Assembly (NCBI RefSeq): GCF_020410745.1 | Contig: NZ_CP084528.1 | Coordinates: 1,116,001-1,180,000 of the forward strand | Reading direction: 5' to 3' | DNA from: Kaistella polysaccharea | GTDB taxonomy: Bacteria; Bacteroidota; Bacteroidia; Flavobacteriales; Weeksellaceae | Length of the DNA stretch: 64,000 nucleotides | Shown here: piece after piece, positions 53,585 through 61,766 of the stretch | Layout of the letters: the number at the start of each line of letters is the position of its first letter | Position numbering within the stretch: position 1 is the first letter of the stretch | Program-made: the position numbers and the translations under genes | Notes under the pieces: model-generated | What the model was told of the DNA's origin: nothing | Database searches by the model: none | What the model saw: the letters and a program-made list of their open reading frames with translations, nothing else

Positions 53585-53974
53585 TCAGATTACGCAATAA
53601 ATTAGTGTAAATCCAATAAGAGCTGAAAATGGTGAAATTAATTGAAAGTAAAATGGTTTTAAAATGTCAGCCGCTTTGTTTGAAAAATTATGATGAAATT
53701 TATGAGGCACAAAATATAATACCAAAGAAGTAAGCAACATAAACCAACCAAAAGTTTTAAAAATGTCAGGATATTTTGAAATGTTTGCCGATAAAATCAG
53801 TGCAGTTGCTGGAATAATTCGTACCGTTATTTCAGCGTAATTTATAAAATTCGTACTTCCTGCTTTTCGTAAAATTGTTCTTGCGATTTCGGGTTTAATA
53901 AGCATTAAAACTCCAACACAAATAAAAAATAGACCGAAAAGTATAATTGTCCATTTAGCTAATATTTCTATCAT
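53585..53974 (-). CDS. Four-helix membrane protein, cassette 19
   Basis: A 129-aa hydrophobic protein (WTIILFGLFFICVGVLMLIK, ITVRIIPATALILSANI, FGWFMLLTSLVLYFV, LISPFSALIGFTLIY). No family recognised. Cassette ends GTTACCTGC and GCAGGTAAC match. Confidence 0.7.
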   Translation of the reverse strand: MIEILAKWTIILFGLFFICVGVLMLIKPEIARTILRKAGSTNFINYAEITVRIIPATALILSANISKYPDIFKTFGWFMLLTSLVLYFVPHKFHHNFSNKAADILKPFYFQLISPFSALIGFTLIYCVI

Positions 53975-54021
53975 TTTATTGTCTGTTCGTTGTTTGCGAG
54001 GTTTATTTTAGGGTTGCAGGT

Positions 54022-54145
54022 AACGTTTGGGTATTTCTGTTGGCGGGGACTTTTTATAACAAATTTTTGAAAATATAACAAAATGAACAACTAGCGAAAA
54101 TCTTGATGATAGGAACTTCCGACCCGCTAATAGAAATACCGTGTT
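54022..54145 (-). repeat. attC-like site 19 (type A)
   Basis: Left core GCAGGTAAC, right core GTTAGCGGTA. Spacer reads AACGTTTGGG; loop has AAATTTTTGAAAATATAAC. Confidence 0.83.
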
Positions 54146-54156
54146 AGCGGTAGGTT

Positions 54157-54630
54157 TTATTTATTTCTATATTTTTTCCATTCTTCAAAACGTTTGTCAA
54201 TTTTAGGTTGCAAAGTTTCATAATCTTCAAATGTATTTTCGATATGATAAAGTGTTTCATATTCAAAACCTAATTTTTCTGCTTTTTGGTCAAAAACTTC
54301 AGAATAGTCATCTAAATAATTAGCGAATTTTTTACCAAATTCCGTTGCATTTTCAAAATAATCTATGGCAAATTCATTTCCTAAATCATTTAAATCTTCA
54401 TCAGTGAATTTTTCATCGCAGTTGTCAATCAAAAATTCGGCACCAGTTAAGTTTCGCTGTTTTACTCTTTCAATATCTTTAGTGTTTTCTTCAAGTTGAA
54501 ATTCAGATACTAAATCATTATCTATACACCAATTTATAAACATTCCAATATGTGTCGCTCCATTTTCTGTTGGTAATTCATCAGGAAATTCTCCTCCATA
54601 ATGCCACGATGCGTCGTCATATTTTGCCAT
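54157..54630 (-). CDS. DUF7832-like soluble protein, cassette 20
   Basis: A 157-aa acidic protein starting MAKYDDASWHYGGEFPDELP, then TENGATHIGMFINWCIDNDL. This start is typical of a widespread family (DUF7832, by memory) often found near toxin/immunity loci. The C-terminus has DYSEVFDQKAEKLGFEYETL. No membrane segment. An immunity-like role is only a suggestion. Cassette ends GTTAGCGGTA and TACCGCTAAC are perfectly complementary. Confidence 0.78.
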   Translation of the reverse strand: MAKYDDASWHYGGEFPDELPTENGATHIGMFINWCIDNDLVSEFQLEENTKDIERVKQRNLTGAEFLIDNCDEKFTDEDLNDLGNEFAIDYFENATEFGKKFANYLDDYSEVFDQKAEKLGFEYETLYHIENTFEDYETLQPKIDKRFEEWKKYRNK

Positions 54631-54690
54631 ATTAATTTACTTTTCTTTGAATATTTTTGGTTTCACATTCGGTTTTCTAAACTTACCGCT

Positions 54691-54814
54691 AACGGTTGGG
54701 TATTTCTGTTGGCGGGGACTTTTTAAAACAAGTCTTGGTAAATATAAGAAATTGAGCAATTAACGAAAATATTTATGATATAATCTTTCACCCCGCTAAT
54801 AGAAATACCTTGTT
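54691..54814 (-). repeat. attC-like site 20 (type A, same variant as site 5)
   Basis: Left core TACCGCTAAC, right core GTTGTACGAC. By eye the repeat body is the same as site 5, while the left core differs. Confidence 0.85.
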
Positions 54815-54828
54815 GTACGACGTTTTTT

Positions 54829-55272
54829 TTACTCAATATACTTATTTAATTTCGGTTGCAAAATCCAAACTCCAACTATATAAAACCAAAGTAAAAAGAA
54901 ATTCCCTGCTGTTCCAAAAGTCTCAAGATTTTTATTCTTTTCATATTTCGTTAAACTTTCAGAACCTAGAAGAAGTAATATTAATCCACATAGAATTGCA
55001 AATAAATGAAAAGGGAATATTTTTATAAGTCCGTTTCCATTATTGACTGAAATATCATAAATCATATAAATTATTAAAACAAAAAAGTAAAATATAGAAT
55101 AGAAAGTCGAAAATTTTGTTAACAGTTTTCTTCCAGAATTATTTGTTCCATTTTTTTTGTCAAATTCCGTGATAATGAAATACATCCACAAGTAAAAAGG
55201 GGCACCGAGAAAAAATAAAAAGAAAATTTTCGTGGCATTTTGATTTAAGTACCATTTAGATATTTCTTCCAT
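54829..55272 (-). CDS. Four-helix membrane protein, cassette 21 (duplicate of cassette 6)
   Basis: A 147-aa protein differing from the one at 43616-44059 by one residue (Phe in MYFIITEF). Same size, membrane layout and unknown function. Cassette ends GTTGTACGAC and GTCATACAAC have one mismatch, where the other copy is perfect, so this copy's upstream end mutated after duplication. The upstream repeat (site 21) differs from that of cassette 6 (site 6). Confidence 0.75.
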   Translation of the reverse strand: MEEISKWYLNQNATKIFFLFFLGAPFYLWMYFIITEFDKKNGTNNSGRKLLTKFSTFYSIFYFFVLIIYMIYDISVNNGNGLIKIFPFHLFAILCGLILLLLGSESLTKYEKNKNLETFGTAGNFFLLWFYIVGVWILQPKLNKYIE

Positions 55273-55318
55273 AATTTAATTTTACTCTTGTATGTGCAGT
55301 TTTATTAAAATGTCATAC

Positions 55319-55443
55319 AACGGTTGGGTATTTCTGTTGGCGGGGACTTTTTATAAATGGTCTTTGTAAATATAACAAAAAAGAACAATTAGCGAAAATC
55401 TTTATGATAGGAACTTCCGACCCGCTAATAGAAATACCTTGTT
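55319..55443 (-). repeat. attC-like site 21 (type A)
   Basis: Left core GTCATACAAC, right core GTTGTAGCGC. Loop variant TTTATAAATGGTCTTTG resembles site 11. Confidence 0.85.
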
Positions 55444-55454
55444 GTAGCGCGTTT

Positions 55455-55838
55455 TTATTTTTCAATTTCTATTACTTCGACAGTTTTGTTTACGTATAAA
55501 ACAATCATGATTCCAATGATAACGGTAATTCCAGTTGTAATGTAGTGAAGGGAATTTGCGTTCACAAAATTATCAACAGCATCCTTCAATAACCTTCCAA
55601 AAAATTGAAGTCCAGAAGCGATTATCAAGAAAATTATTGACCAAATTTTAATTCCAATTTTAGCATATTGATTCCTCGTTAAGATTAATGCGAGTAAAAC
55701 TCCTTGAATAGTTATTGGAAGTATTCCACTTAATTTGCCTGTATCTATAGTCGCATAGATATTCCACATCATTAATCCTCCGATGACAGCAATAATTGTC
55801 CAATAGACTGTTTGGTTATTAAATTTTGATATTTTCAT
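55455..55838 (-). CDS. Four-helix membrane protein, cassette 22
   Basis: A 127-aa hydrophobic protein: YWTIIAVIGGLMMWNIYA, GILPITIQGVLLALILT, IWSIIFLIIASGLQFFG and YITTGITVIIGIMIVLYV are likely helices. Short acidic tail. Function unknown. Cassette ends GTTGTAGC and GCTACAAC match. Confidence 0.7.
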   Translation of the reverse strand: MKISKFNNQTVYWTIIAVIGGLMMWNIYATIDTGKLSGILPITIQGVLLALILTRNQYAKIGIKIWSIIFLIIASGLQFFGRLLKDAVDNFVNANSLHYITTGITVIIGIMIVLYVNKTVEVIEIEK

Positions 55839-55860
55839 CTTAGATTTTAAAATGTGCTAC

Positions 55861-55981
55861 AACGGTTGGGTATTTCTGCAGGCGGGCATAATAACCAAAC
55901 TTTTTCTACTCGAAATATACTAAATATATAACACAAATCTCGTTTTGAAAACTTCCAGCCCGCTTGTAGAAATACCGTGTT
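55861..55981 (-). repeat. attC-like site 22 (type C)
   Basis: Type C has left arm GGTATTTCTGCAGGCGGGC and right arm GCCCGCTTGTAGAAATACC, with two G-T wobbles on the plus strand. It is the downstream site of non-coding cassette 23. Cores: GCTACAAC and GTTGCCCGCA. Confidence 0.83.
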
Positions 55982-56325
55982 GCCCGCAGTGTTTTTTTGC
56001 GAAATTTAGTCCAAAATTTCAGTTGAGTTAAATTCGTAATTATTTAAAAATACCATCATTTAGCTCGATATTTTTTCCTTAGAAATTCCAAAATTTATTT
56101 CCGCACATTTGCGGCATTTATTCGGTGCGATTTCCAATATTTTTTTTTCGTCGCTATTTTCAATATTTATTCCGGTTTTTTGTCGTCCGCTCTTTAATAT
56201 TCACGCTGTCTGTTTTGAGAATTTCCACACGTTTAGCACGGAATTTTTTAGATTTTTATTTCAGAAATTTTAGCCGTTAAAACAGTAAAATTTTAATTTT
56301 GAACGATATTTTTCACATTGCGGGC
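55982..56325 (-). other. Non-coding cassette 23
   Basis: A 344-nt cassette with no ORF of note. The ends GTTGCCCGCAGTG and CATTGCGGGCAAC pair. The body is alignable by eye with cassette 31 (61301-61647): TAGCTCGATATTTT, CCTTAGAAATTCCAAAATTT, TTTTGTCGTCCGC and AGCCGTTAAAA occur in both, in the same order. Conservation without coding suggests an RNA or a decayed gene. Its downstream site is type C, as for cassette 31. Confidence 0.6.
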
Positions 56326-56449
56326 AACGGTTGGGTATTTCTGTTGGCGGCAACTTTTTATAACAAGTCTTTGTAAATATAACAAATTGAACAATTAGTG
56401 AAAATCTTGATGACAGGAACTTCCGCCCCGCTAATAGAAATACCGTGTT
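56326..56449 (-). repeat. attC-like site 23 (type A)
   Basis: Left core TGCGGGCAAC, right core GTTGCACGCA. The left arm has GGCGGCAAC instead of GGCGGGGAC, weakening the stem end. Confidence 0.82.
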
Positions 56450-56479
56450 GCACGCAGTTTTTTTATTTCTCAATTATTT

Positions 56480-56824
56480 TTAGTTTCTCAAGAGCGTTAG
56501 GAAGAAGAAATGTTTTAGTTTCTCAAGTCTTAATTCGCTTGAAAGTCCGTTTTCAAAGTCGAAAATTTCAGATGATTCCGATTTAATACTCATCATTATG
56601 TCAGAGGCGTCATGTTGTATAAATTCGGTAGAATTAAAATTTTTCTCAAAAGGTTTTATTTGAGTTTTTATTCTAAAATAATAATTCTTTGAGTATCCTG
56701 ATTTTATCAATAATATGAAGATAATTGTATCGCTACTTTCTAAAAAATAAGAACTTTTAAACTTCTTAAGATTTAATTTTTTACAATTTATATCAAATTC
56801 ATTTCGAAAATCTTTAATCTCCAT
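56480..56824 (-). CDS. Small soluble protein, cassette 24
   Basis: A 114-aa protein from ATG 56824 (MEIKDFRNEFDINCKKLNLK). It contains FKSSYFLESSDTIIFILLIK and KPFEKNFNSTEFIQHDASDI, Lys/Glu-rich, without signal peptide. Function unknown. Cassette ends GTTGCACGCA and TGCGGGCAAC have one mismatch. Confidence 0.65.
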   Translation of the reverse strand: MEIKDFRNEFDINCKKLNLKKFKSSYFLESSDTIIFILLIKSGYSKNYYFRIKTQIKPFEKNFNSTEFIQHDASDIMMSIKSESSEIFDFENGLSSELRLEKLKHFFFLTLLRN

Positions 56825-56858
56825 TCTTTCAACGATCGTGGTTTTTAAAATTGCGGGC

Positions 56859-56978
56859 AACGGTTGGGTATTTATGCAGGCGGGATAAAAATACGAAAAC
56901 TTTATACTTGCTAAAATCTTAATTAATCGCTAAAATCTTCGATGAAAACTTCAGACCCGCTTGTATAAATACCTTGTT
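56859..56978 (-). repeat. attC-like site 24 (type B)
   Basis: Left core TGCGGGCAAC, right core GTTAGCAGAT. Confidence 0.85.
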
Positions 56979-56990
56979 AGCAGATGTGCT

Positions 56991-57404
56991 TTATTTTGGT
57001 GCGTTAAATTTTAAGAATTCTATGCTGTTTTCCTCAACATTTATTAACGCGTTAAAATAGCATTTTCCTCCGCCTTTCACTGTCAAAATTTGCGAATCGA
57101 AATATTCTGTTTTTCTACATGATGCATTTACGTAAATAAAGTTTTTGTCAAGTTTTTTTACTCCGACATACTGAAAATAATAATTTGAGTAGTTAAGTTT
57201 TTTCTTTTGTAATTCGTTTTTGAGTAATGAATTTACAATTTCTATATTTTTAACATTTGGTAAGAATTGGTCATAATTTTCAGTGCCTTTTTCAAGGTAA
57301 ATTTTTTGTCCACTAGCGAAGCATATTTCTTTGTCCGTCAACTTAACTTGAGCGAACGTAAATATTGAATTTATTACTAAACCAAAAATAAAAAGTTTTT
57401 TCAT
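56991..57404 (-). CDS. Small exported protein, cassette 25
   Basis: A 137-aa protein with signal peptide MKKLFIFGLVINSIFTFAQV. The mature part contains CFASGQKIYLEKGTENYDQF, NIEIVNSLLKNELQKKKLNY, and YVNASCRKTEYFDSQILTVK, then GGGKCYFNALINVEE. Three or four Cys may form disulfides. Function unknown. Cassette ends GTTAGCAGAT and ATCTGCTAAC are perfectly complementary. Confidence 0.72.
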   Translation of the reverse strand: MKKLFIFGLVINSIFTFAQVKLTDKEICFASGQKIYLEKGTENYDQFLPNVKNIEIVNSLLKNELQKKKLNYSNYYFQYVGVKKLDKNFIYVNASCRKTEYFDSQILTVKGGGKCYFNALINVEENSIEFLKFNAPK

Positions 57405-57452
57405 TTCTTTTATTTACATATTGTTAACCGCAATGTCTGTAGCATATCTGCT

Positions 57453-57572
57453 AACGGTTGGGTATTTATGCAGGCGGGATAAAAATACGAAAACTTTATA
57501 CTTGCTAAAATCTTTATTAATCGCTAAAATCTTCGATGAAAACTTCAGACCCGCTTGTATAAATACCTTGTT
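57453..57572 (-). repeat. attC-like site 25 (type B)
   Basis: Left core ATCTGCTAAC, right core GTTATCGGCA. Confidence 0.85.
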
Positions 57573-57586
57573 ATCGGCAGTGTTTG

Positions 57587-58258
57587 TTAATTTCTTCGGT
57601 CTAGACTTAAATTGGATTCAATTATATATCGCAAAAAGTCTTGTCCAAAATTAGTTATTGTAAGCGAATTTGATTCTTGATCATAGTTAACTAATTTATT
57701 TGAAATTAAAAATTGCAAATAATCTTTATAAAGATAGTTCTTATATGTTTCGGGATAAATCTTTACAGCATTGTCAAAATAAAACTTCAGTTCATCAATA
57801 TCTTCAGTTATAGAGTAATTAAGTCTTTGTAATATTCTTATCTGACTTCCAAAAATCACCAAATAAATTCGCTCAAAATTCTTTAACAATACAATTAATT
57901 TAGAGTAATCATAGAGTTGTTCGGCTCGAGTTTGAACATCATTTATTTCAGTTAAATTTGTTTCGGAATTAATTATTTCGTCAAGTTCAATATTAGTCGC
58001 TTGTGAAAATTTAGACAAGTAATTTTTGAAATTACTTTCATTAATTTGAGAGTCTATATTTTCCAATTCCGCGATTTGTTCTTTTTGATTTGATTCAGAA
58101 AACGTTTCTAAAAGCGTTCCTCCGTAAGATAATTTTTTCAAATTCAGCAATAAATTTGAAATAGGCTTTTTAAGTGATAAAAAAATAACGAGAACAATTA
58201 TTGGCCAAGCAATGGAACCAATAAACTTTAGAATTATTTCAGTAAAATGATATATCAT
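57587..58258 (-). CDS. Membrane-anchored protein with helical cytoplasmic domain, cassette 26
   Basis: A 223-aa protein. One N-terminal helix (IAWPIIVLVIFLSLKKPI) is followed by a Gly-Gly turn (LKKLSYGGTLLETFSESNQK) and a long helical domain. The C-terminus (YKDYLQFLISNKLVNYDQES, then LTITNFGQDFLRYIIESNLS) looks like a winged-helix-type segment. Function unknown. Cassette ends GTTATCGGCA and TGCCGATAAC are perfectly complementary. Confidence 0.72.
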   Translation of the reverse strand: MIYHFTEIILKFIGSIAWPIIVLVIFLSLKKPISNLLLNLKKLSYGGTLLETFSESNQKEQIAELENIDSQINESNFKNYLSKFSQATNIELDEIINSETNLTEINDVQTRAEQLYDYSKLIVLLKNFERIYLVIFGSQIRILQRLNYSITEDIDELKFYFDNAVKIYPETYKNYLYKDYLQFLISNKLVNYDQESNSLTITNFGQDFLRYIIESNLSLDRRN

Positions 58259-58287
58259 ATTTTAAACTTTTTTTTAACATTGCCGAT

Positions 58288-58411
58288 AACGGTTGGGTAT
58301 TTCTGTTGGCGGGGACTTTTTATAACAAGTCTTTGTAAATATAACAAATTGAACAATCAGCGAAAATCTCGATGATAGGAACTTCCGCCCCGCTAATAGA
58401 AATACCTTGTT
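58288..58411 (-). repeat. attC-like site 26 (type A)
   Basis: Left core TGCCGATAAC, right core GTTATCTACC. Confidence 0.85.
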
Positions 58412-58424
58412 ATCTACCGTTTTT

Positions 58425-59012
58425 TTACTGGATCCAATAACTGTTGCAGTAATCTATAACTTGTCCATTTTTCACGATTATATCAAAATTATTTCCATGC
58501 TCATAATCTTGCTTGGTCATAAATATTCTTGTCAAATAGATATCTTCTGCAATCTGGATTGAAGATGAAACTTTCAGATTGTATTTTTGGGAAAATATTT
58601 TATTGACTTTATATCTAAATATTCCCGCTTTTCTCTCTTTCGTTTTAAGTGTTTTTCTAAATTTTATATTTTCTGGAATTCTCAAAGTCGTTAATTTCGA
58701 GTTTTTGACATTCGCATAAGTTAACATTGTTTTAAAGTCATAGTTTTTGTCAATATTGAACGTGTAATTGTTTGAAGAATTTTTACACGTTTTATAGTCC
58801 CATAAAATTATTTCAATAATCGTTTCCTCACCTTCATTTTTACTAATTGGCTCATATGAAGATTTATTAATAACATTTCCATCGTAATATATTACTGATT
58901 TCTTTATTTTTGGTAGAATTTTGGACGCAAAATAATCAAGGCTAATTTGTTCTGTTTGAGCAAATATAAAATTAGAAAAAATAACGAAAAGTGTTAATGT
59001 TACGCGCTTCAT
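58425..59012 (-). CDS. Exported protein, cassette 27
   Basis: A 195-aa protein from ATG 59012 (MKRVTLTLFVIFSNFIFAQT, signal peptide); the longer frame is repeat translation. The mature part has KIKKSVIYYDGNVINKSSYE, KTKERKAGIFRYKVNKIFSQ and YDGN/VKNGQVIDYCNSYW elements. Function unknown. Cassette ends GTTATCTACC and GGTAGATAAC are perfectly complementary. Confidence 0.72.
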   Translation of the reverse strand: MKRVTLTLFVIFSNFIFAQTEQISLDYFASKILPKIKKSVIYYDGNVINKSSYEPISKNEGEETIIEIILWDYKTCKNSSNNYTFNIDKNYDFKTMLTYANVKNSKLTTLRIPENIKFRKTLKTKERKAGIFRYKVNKIFSQKYNLKVSSSIQIAEDIYLTRIFMTKQDYEHGNNFDIIVKNGQVIDYCNSYWIQ

Positions 59013-59024
59013 AAAATGGTAGAT

Positions 59025-59148
59025 AACGGTTGGGTATTTCTGTTGGCGGGGACTTTTTATAACAAGTCTTTGTAAATATAGCAAATTGAACAATTAGCGA
59101 AAATCTTGATGATGTAAACTTCAACCCCGCTAATAGAAATACCTTGTT
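59025..59148 (-). repeat. attC-like site 27 (type A)
   Basis: Left core GGTAGATAAC, right core GTTATCTGCT. Confidence 0.85.
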
Positions 59149-59163
59149 ATCTGCTGCCAAAGA

Positions 59164-59712
59164 TCACAAAAACATTCTGTCGTCGTACTTTTTAACTGAT
59201 TTTAAAGTATCTAGACATCTTTTAAAGTCGGGATTTTGCTTTAAAATATTAAGTAAGTTTTTTTTAAAGAGCAATATGTTTTTCTCCTTATCAGGAAGGT
59301 CGTCAATATTTTTATAGTCGCCGTTTACTATTCTTATAAAAGACTTATTGAATCCTTTGTAATAAATATAAAAAGAATCTCCAGAATTTGGCATAATCAT
59401 CATTTCATTTTGGTCAACAACAATATTGTCGTTTGTCAAAGTGTCAATAAATTTTTCGAAAAATACTTTCGCAATTTTATTTTCCTCAGTTCTAGAAAGT
59501 TTTATAGAGTCAGAAAATTTGTAGAAATCTATTTTAAATTTACGTGACTTCATATCGAATTCGTAATCGGTGTTTACTAAGTTGAAAGAGTAATTTTTAA
59601 AACTATCAATAGGATAATTTCTTTGAGTTATAGCAACTGATTTTTTCTCATCATTACTACAAGAAGTGAGGATTAATGAAACAAGGAAAAGTATTATCAA
59701 TTCTACTCTCAT
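59164..59712 (-). CDS. Putative lipoprotein, cassette 28 (paralogue of cassette 17)
   Basis: A 182-aa protein with signal MRVELIILFLVSLILTSCSN (lipobox LTSC). YSFNLVNTDYEFDMKSRKFK, then IDFYKFSDSIKLSRTEENKI and the C-terminal DFKRCLDTLKSVKKYDDRMF parallel the cassette 17 lipoprotein. Function unknown. Cassette ends GTTATCTGCT and AGCAGATAAC match over 10 bases. Confidence 0.77.
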   Translation of the reverse strand: MRVELIILFLVSLILTSCSNDEKKSVAITQRNYPIDSFKNYSFNLVNTDYEFDMKSRKFKIDFYKFSDSIKLSRTEENKIAKVFFEKFIDTLTNDNIVVDQNEMMIMPNSGDSFYIYYKGFNKSFIRIVNGDYKNIDDLPDKEKNILLFKKNLLNILKQNPDFKRCLDTLKSVKKYDDRMFL

Positions 59713-59743
59713 TTATAACGCAAATTTTATTTTGGTAGCAGAT

Positions 59744-59863
59744 AACGGTTGGGTATTTATGCAGGCGGGGTAAAAATACGAAAACTTTATACTTGCTAAA
59801 AACTTAATTAATCGCTAAAATCCTCGATGAAAACTTCAGACCCGCTTGTATAAATACCTTGTT
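59744..59863 (-). repeat. attC-like site 28 (type B)
   Basis: Left core AGCAGATAAC, right core GTTAGCGACA. Left arm ends GGCGGGGT. Confidence 0.85.
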
Positions 59864-59878
59864 AGCGACAGTATTGTT

Positions 59879-60496
59879 TTACATTTGCTTTTCAATTTCG
59901 TTCATTTCAGTTTCGAGATCTATTATTCCTTTATTAATTTTAATATGTTCAGACATTTTGTATTCTGCAATATTTGAAATTAGCAGAATTTCATCAAATT
60001 CTTCTATAATATTCATACATATTTTTTCCATTATTTTTAAGAATACTAATTTTTCATTTAATGTGTCTGGAAATGAATATTCGTAAACCTTATTCTCTTC
60101 GTTATCAAAAAAAGACTTATTCTTAATTTGGAAGTTATGAGCCAGAAGTTGATTTCTAATATCGTATAAATTTGTCCATTTATTTATTCTTTTTAATCCG
60201 TATTTATTTTTATCTCGTACTTTTCTTATTCTCGCCTTTAAAGATTCATTATCAGTTAATGTTTGATTAAATTTTTTGTATTCATCTAAAAATGAACAAA
60301 ACTGAATTACTGAGTAATTAGAAAGTAATGCACGAATCGAATTACTAAAAGGAGTTCTATTATAAAATTCTTCATCGAATTGAATTTCATTTATATATTC
60401 ACTTTTAATCAAGCATTTCTCAATTGAAATAACTGTTAATTTAGTTTGCGTAAATAAAAAAGATAGTCCTTTGTAAACTTCGACTAATTGTTTCAT
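59879..60496 (-). CDS. HEPN-like helical protein, cassette 29
   Basis: A 205-aa soluble, almost all-helical protein. The segment LYDIRNQLLAHNFQIK (about 110-125) carries Arg-x5-His with the R-N pair, the catalytic signature of HEPN-type RNases (Rx4-6H). Upstream lies a helical bundle (YSVIQFCSFLDEYKKFNQTL), as in HEPN/AbiV-like proteins. It could be a toxin or abortive-infection RNase, or a non-catalytic HEPN protein. No antitoxin is obvious in the same cassette. Cassette ends GTTAGCGACA and TGTCGCTAAC are perfectly complementary. Confidence 0.68.
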   Translation of the reverse strand: MKQLVEVYKGLSFLFTQTKLTVISIEKCLIKSEYINEIQFDEEFYNRTPFSNSIRALLSNYSVIQFCSFLDEYKKFNQTLTDNESLKARIRKVRDKNKYGLKRINKWTNLYDIRNQLLAHNFQIKNKSFFDNEENKVYEYSFPDTLNEKLVFLKIMEKICMNIIEEFDEILLISNIAEYKMSEHIKINKGIIDLETEMNEIEKQM

Positions 60497-60510
60497 AAAA
60501 TATTGTCGCT

Positions 60511-60634
60511 AACGGTTGGGTATTTCTGTTGGCGGGGACTTTTTATAACAGGTCTTGGTAAATATAACAAATTGAACAACTAGCGAAAATCTTTATGATA
60601 GGAACTTCCGACCCGCTAATAGAAATACCTTGTT
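60511..60634 (-). repeat. attC-like site 29 (type A, same variant as site 12)
   Basis: Left core TGTCGCTAAC, right core GTTGTAGGAA. The body looks identical to site 12 by eye. Confidence 0.85.
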
Positions 60635-60646
60635 GTAGGAAGTTTC

Positions 60647-61150
60647 TTAATCCTTTACCTGTAATAAAAGGTCATTTATTTTAGTTTCGTAAAAGTCCAA
60701 TTTCATTTTTTTAAAATCAATTTCGTTTACATCTAAAATAATCTTTTTTGAAGTTATGATTTTATTATCAATTAATTCCTCGTTAATAAATTTTGCTATT
60801 TCTGGTTTTTCATTTTGATCGAAATAAATTGTAGTTTGATAAGAAATCGTTTTAGCAGGAATTTTTTTATTTTTTTTGAAGAAGTGAATTTCTGAGTTTA
60901 AAATACGAACTAATTTCCCATCGTGGTTTCTGCTAAATTCGGTTTCAAATCCAATTGAACCAATTATTTTTTTAGACTTATTTTTTATTGTTCCAGAACC
61001 TTCAATTAGTTTCGTTGGAAATGATTTTGAGTAAGTATTTATTGTGTCCAAATACTTATAAGATTCAAATCTGTTTTTTAAAGCATTATCTTTATTTTGC
61101 GCAAAAGTTTGAAATGATAAGAAAAATAAGATCGGAATTAATGCTTTCAT
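60647..61150 (-). CDS. Exported protein, cassette 30 (duplicate of cassette 13)
   Basis: A 167-aa protein identical in translation to the one at 49176-49679 (signal MKALIPILFFLSFQTFAQN). The DNA also looks identical from the AAC of the downstream site to the AAC of the upstream site; outside these points the sequences differ at once. The two copies are about 11.5 kb apart, so this is a recent cassette duplication. Function unknown. Confidence 0.75.
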   Translation of the reverse strand: MKALIPILFFLSFQTFAQNKDNALKNRFESYKYLDTINTYSKSFPTKLIEGSGTIKNKSKKIIGSIGFETEFSRNHDGKLVRILNSEIHFFKKNKKIPAKTISYQTTIYFDQNEKPEIAKFINEELIDNKIITSKKIILDVNEIDFKKMKLDFYETKINDLLLQVKD

Positions 61151-61181
61151 TCTTAATCGGTACTTGTGTGAAATTGCCTAC

Positions 61182-61300
61182 AACGGTTGGGTATTTCTGC
61201 AGGCGGGCATAATAACCAACTTTTTCTACTCGAAATATACTAAATTAATAACAAAAATCTCCTTTTAAAACTTCCAACCCGCTTGCAGAAATACCGTGTT
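61182..61300 (-). repeat. attC-like site 30 (type C)
   Basis: Left core GCCTACAAC, right core GTTGCCCGCA. Right arm CCCGCTTGCAGAAATACC. It is the downstream site of non-coding cassette 31. Confidence 0.83.
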
Positions 61301-61647
61301 GCCCGCAGTGTTTTTTTCAGGAAGTTTATTCTTAAATTCCCGCTGAATTCGTTTCGTAATTTATTTAAAATTGCAAGAATGTAGCTCGATATTTTTCCTT
61401 AGAAATTCCAAAATTTAAATCCGCAATATTTCCGTCATTTATTCCGCGCAATTTTCCAATATTTTTTTGCGCCGGTAATTCCAATATTTAGTCCCATTTT
61501 TTGTCGTCCGCGGTAAGAAGTTCGCGCTGCTTTTTTTCTAAAATTCCACGCGTTTAACTCCAAGTTTTTTTACGTTTTTATTCTCAGAAATTCTAGCCGT
61601 TAAAAAAGAAAAATTTAATTTTGAACGGTACTTTTCACATTGCGGGC
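61301..61647 (-). other. Non-coding cassette 31
   Basis: A 347-nt cassette without a credible ORF, a diverged relative of cassette 23 with the same ends (GTTGCCCGCAGTG and CATTGCGGGCAAC) and the same downstream site type C. It includes GC-containing blocks between T-runs (CCGCGCAATTTTCCAATATT, TTGCGCCGGTAATTCC), which could fold. Confidence 0.6.
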
Positions 61648-61766
61648 AACGGTTGGGTATTTATGCAGGCGGGATAAAAATACGAAAACTATATACTTGC
61701 TAAAAACTTAATTAATCGCTAAAATCTTCGATGAAAACTTCAGACCCGCTTGTATAAATACCGTGT
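61648..61766 (-). repeat. attC-like site 31 (type B)
   Basis: Left core TGCGGGCAAC, right core GTTACAAGC. Confidence 0.85.
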
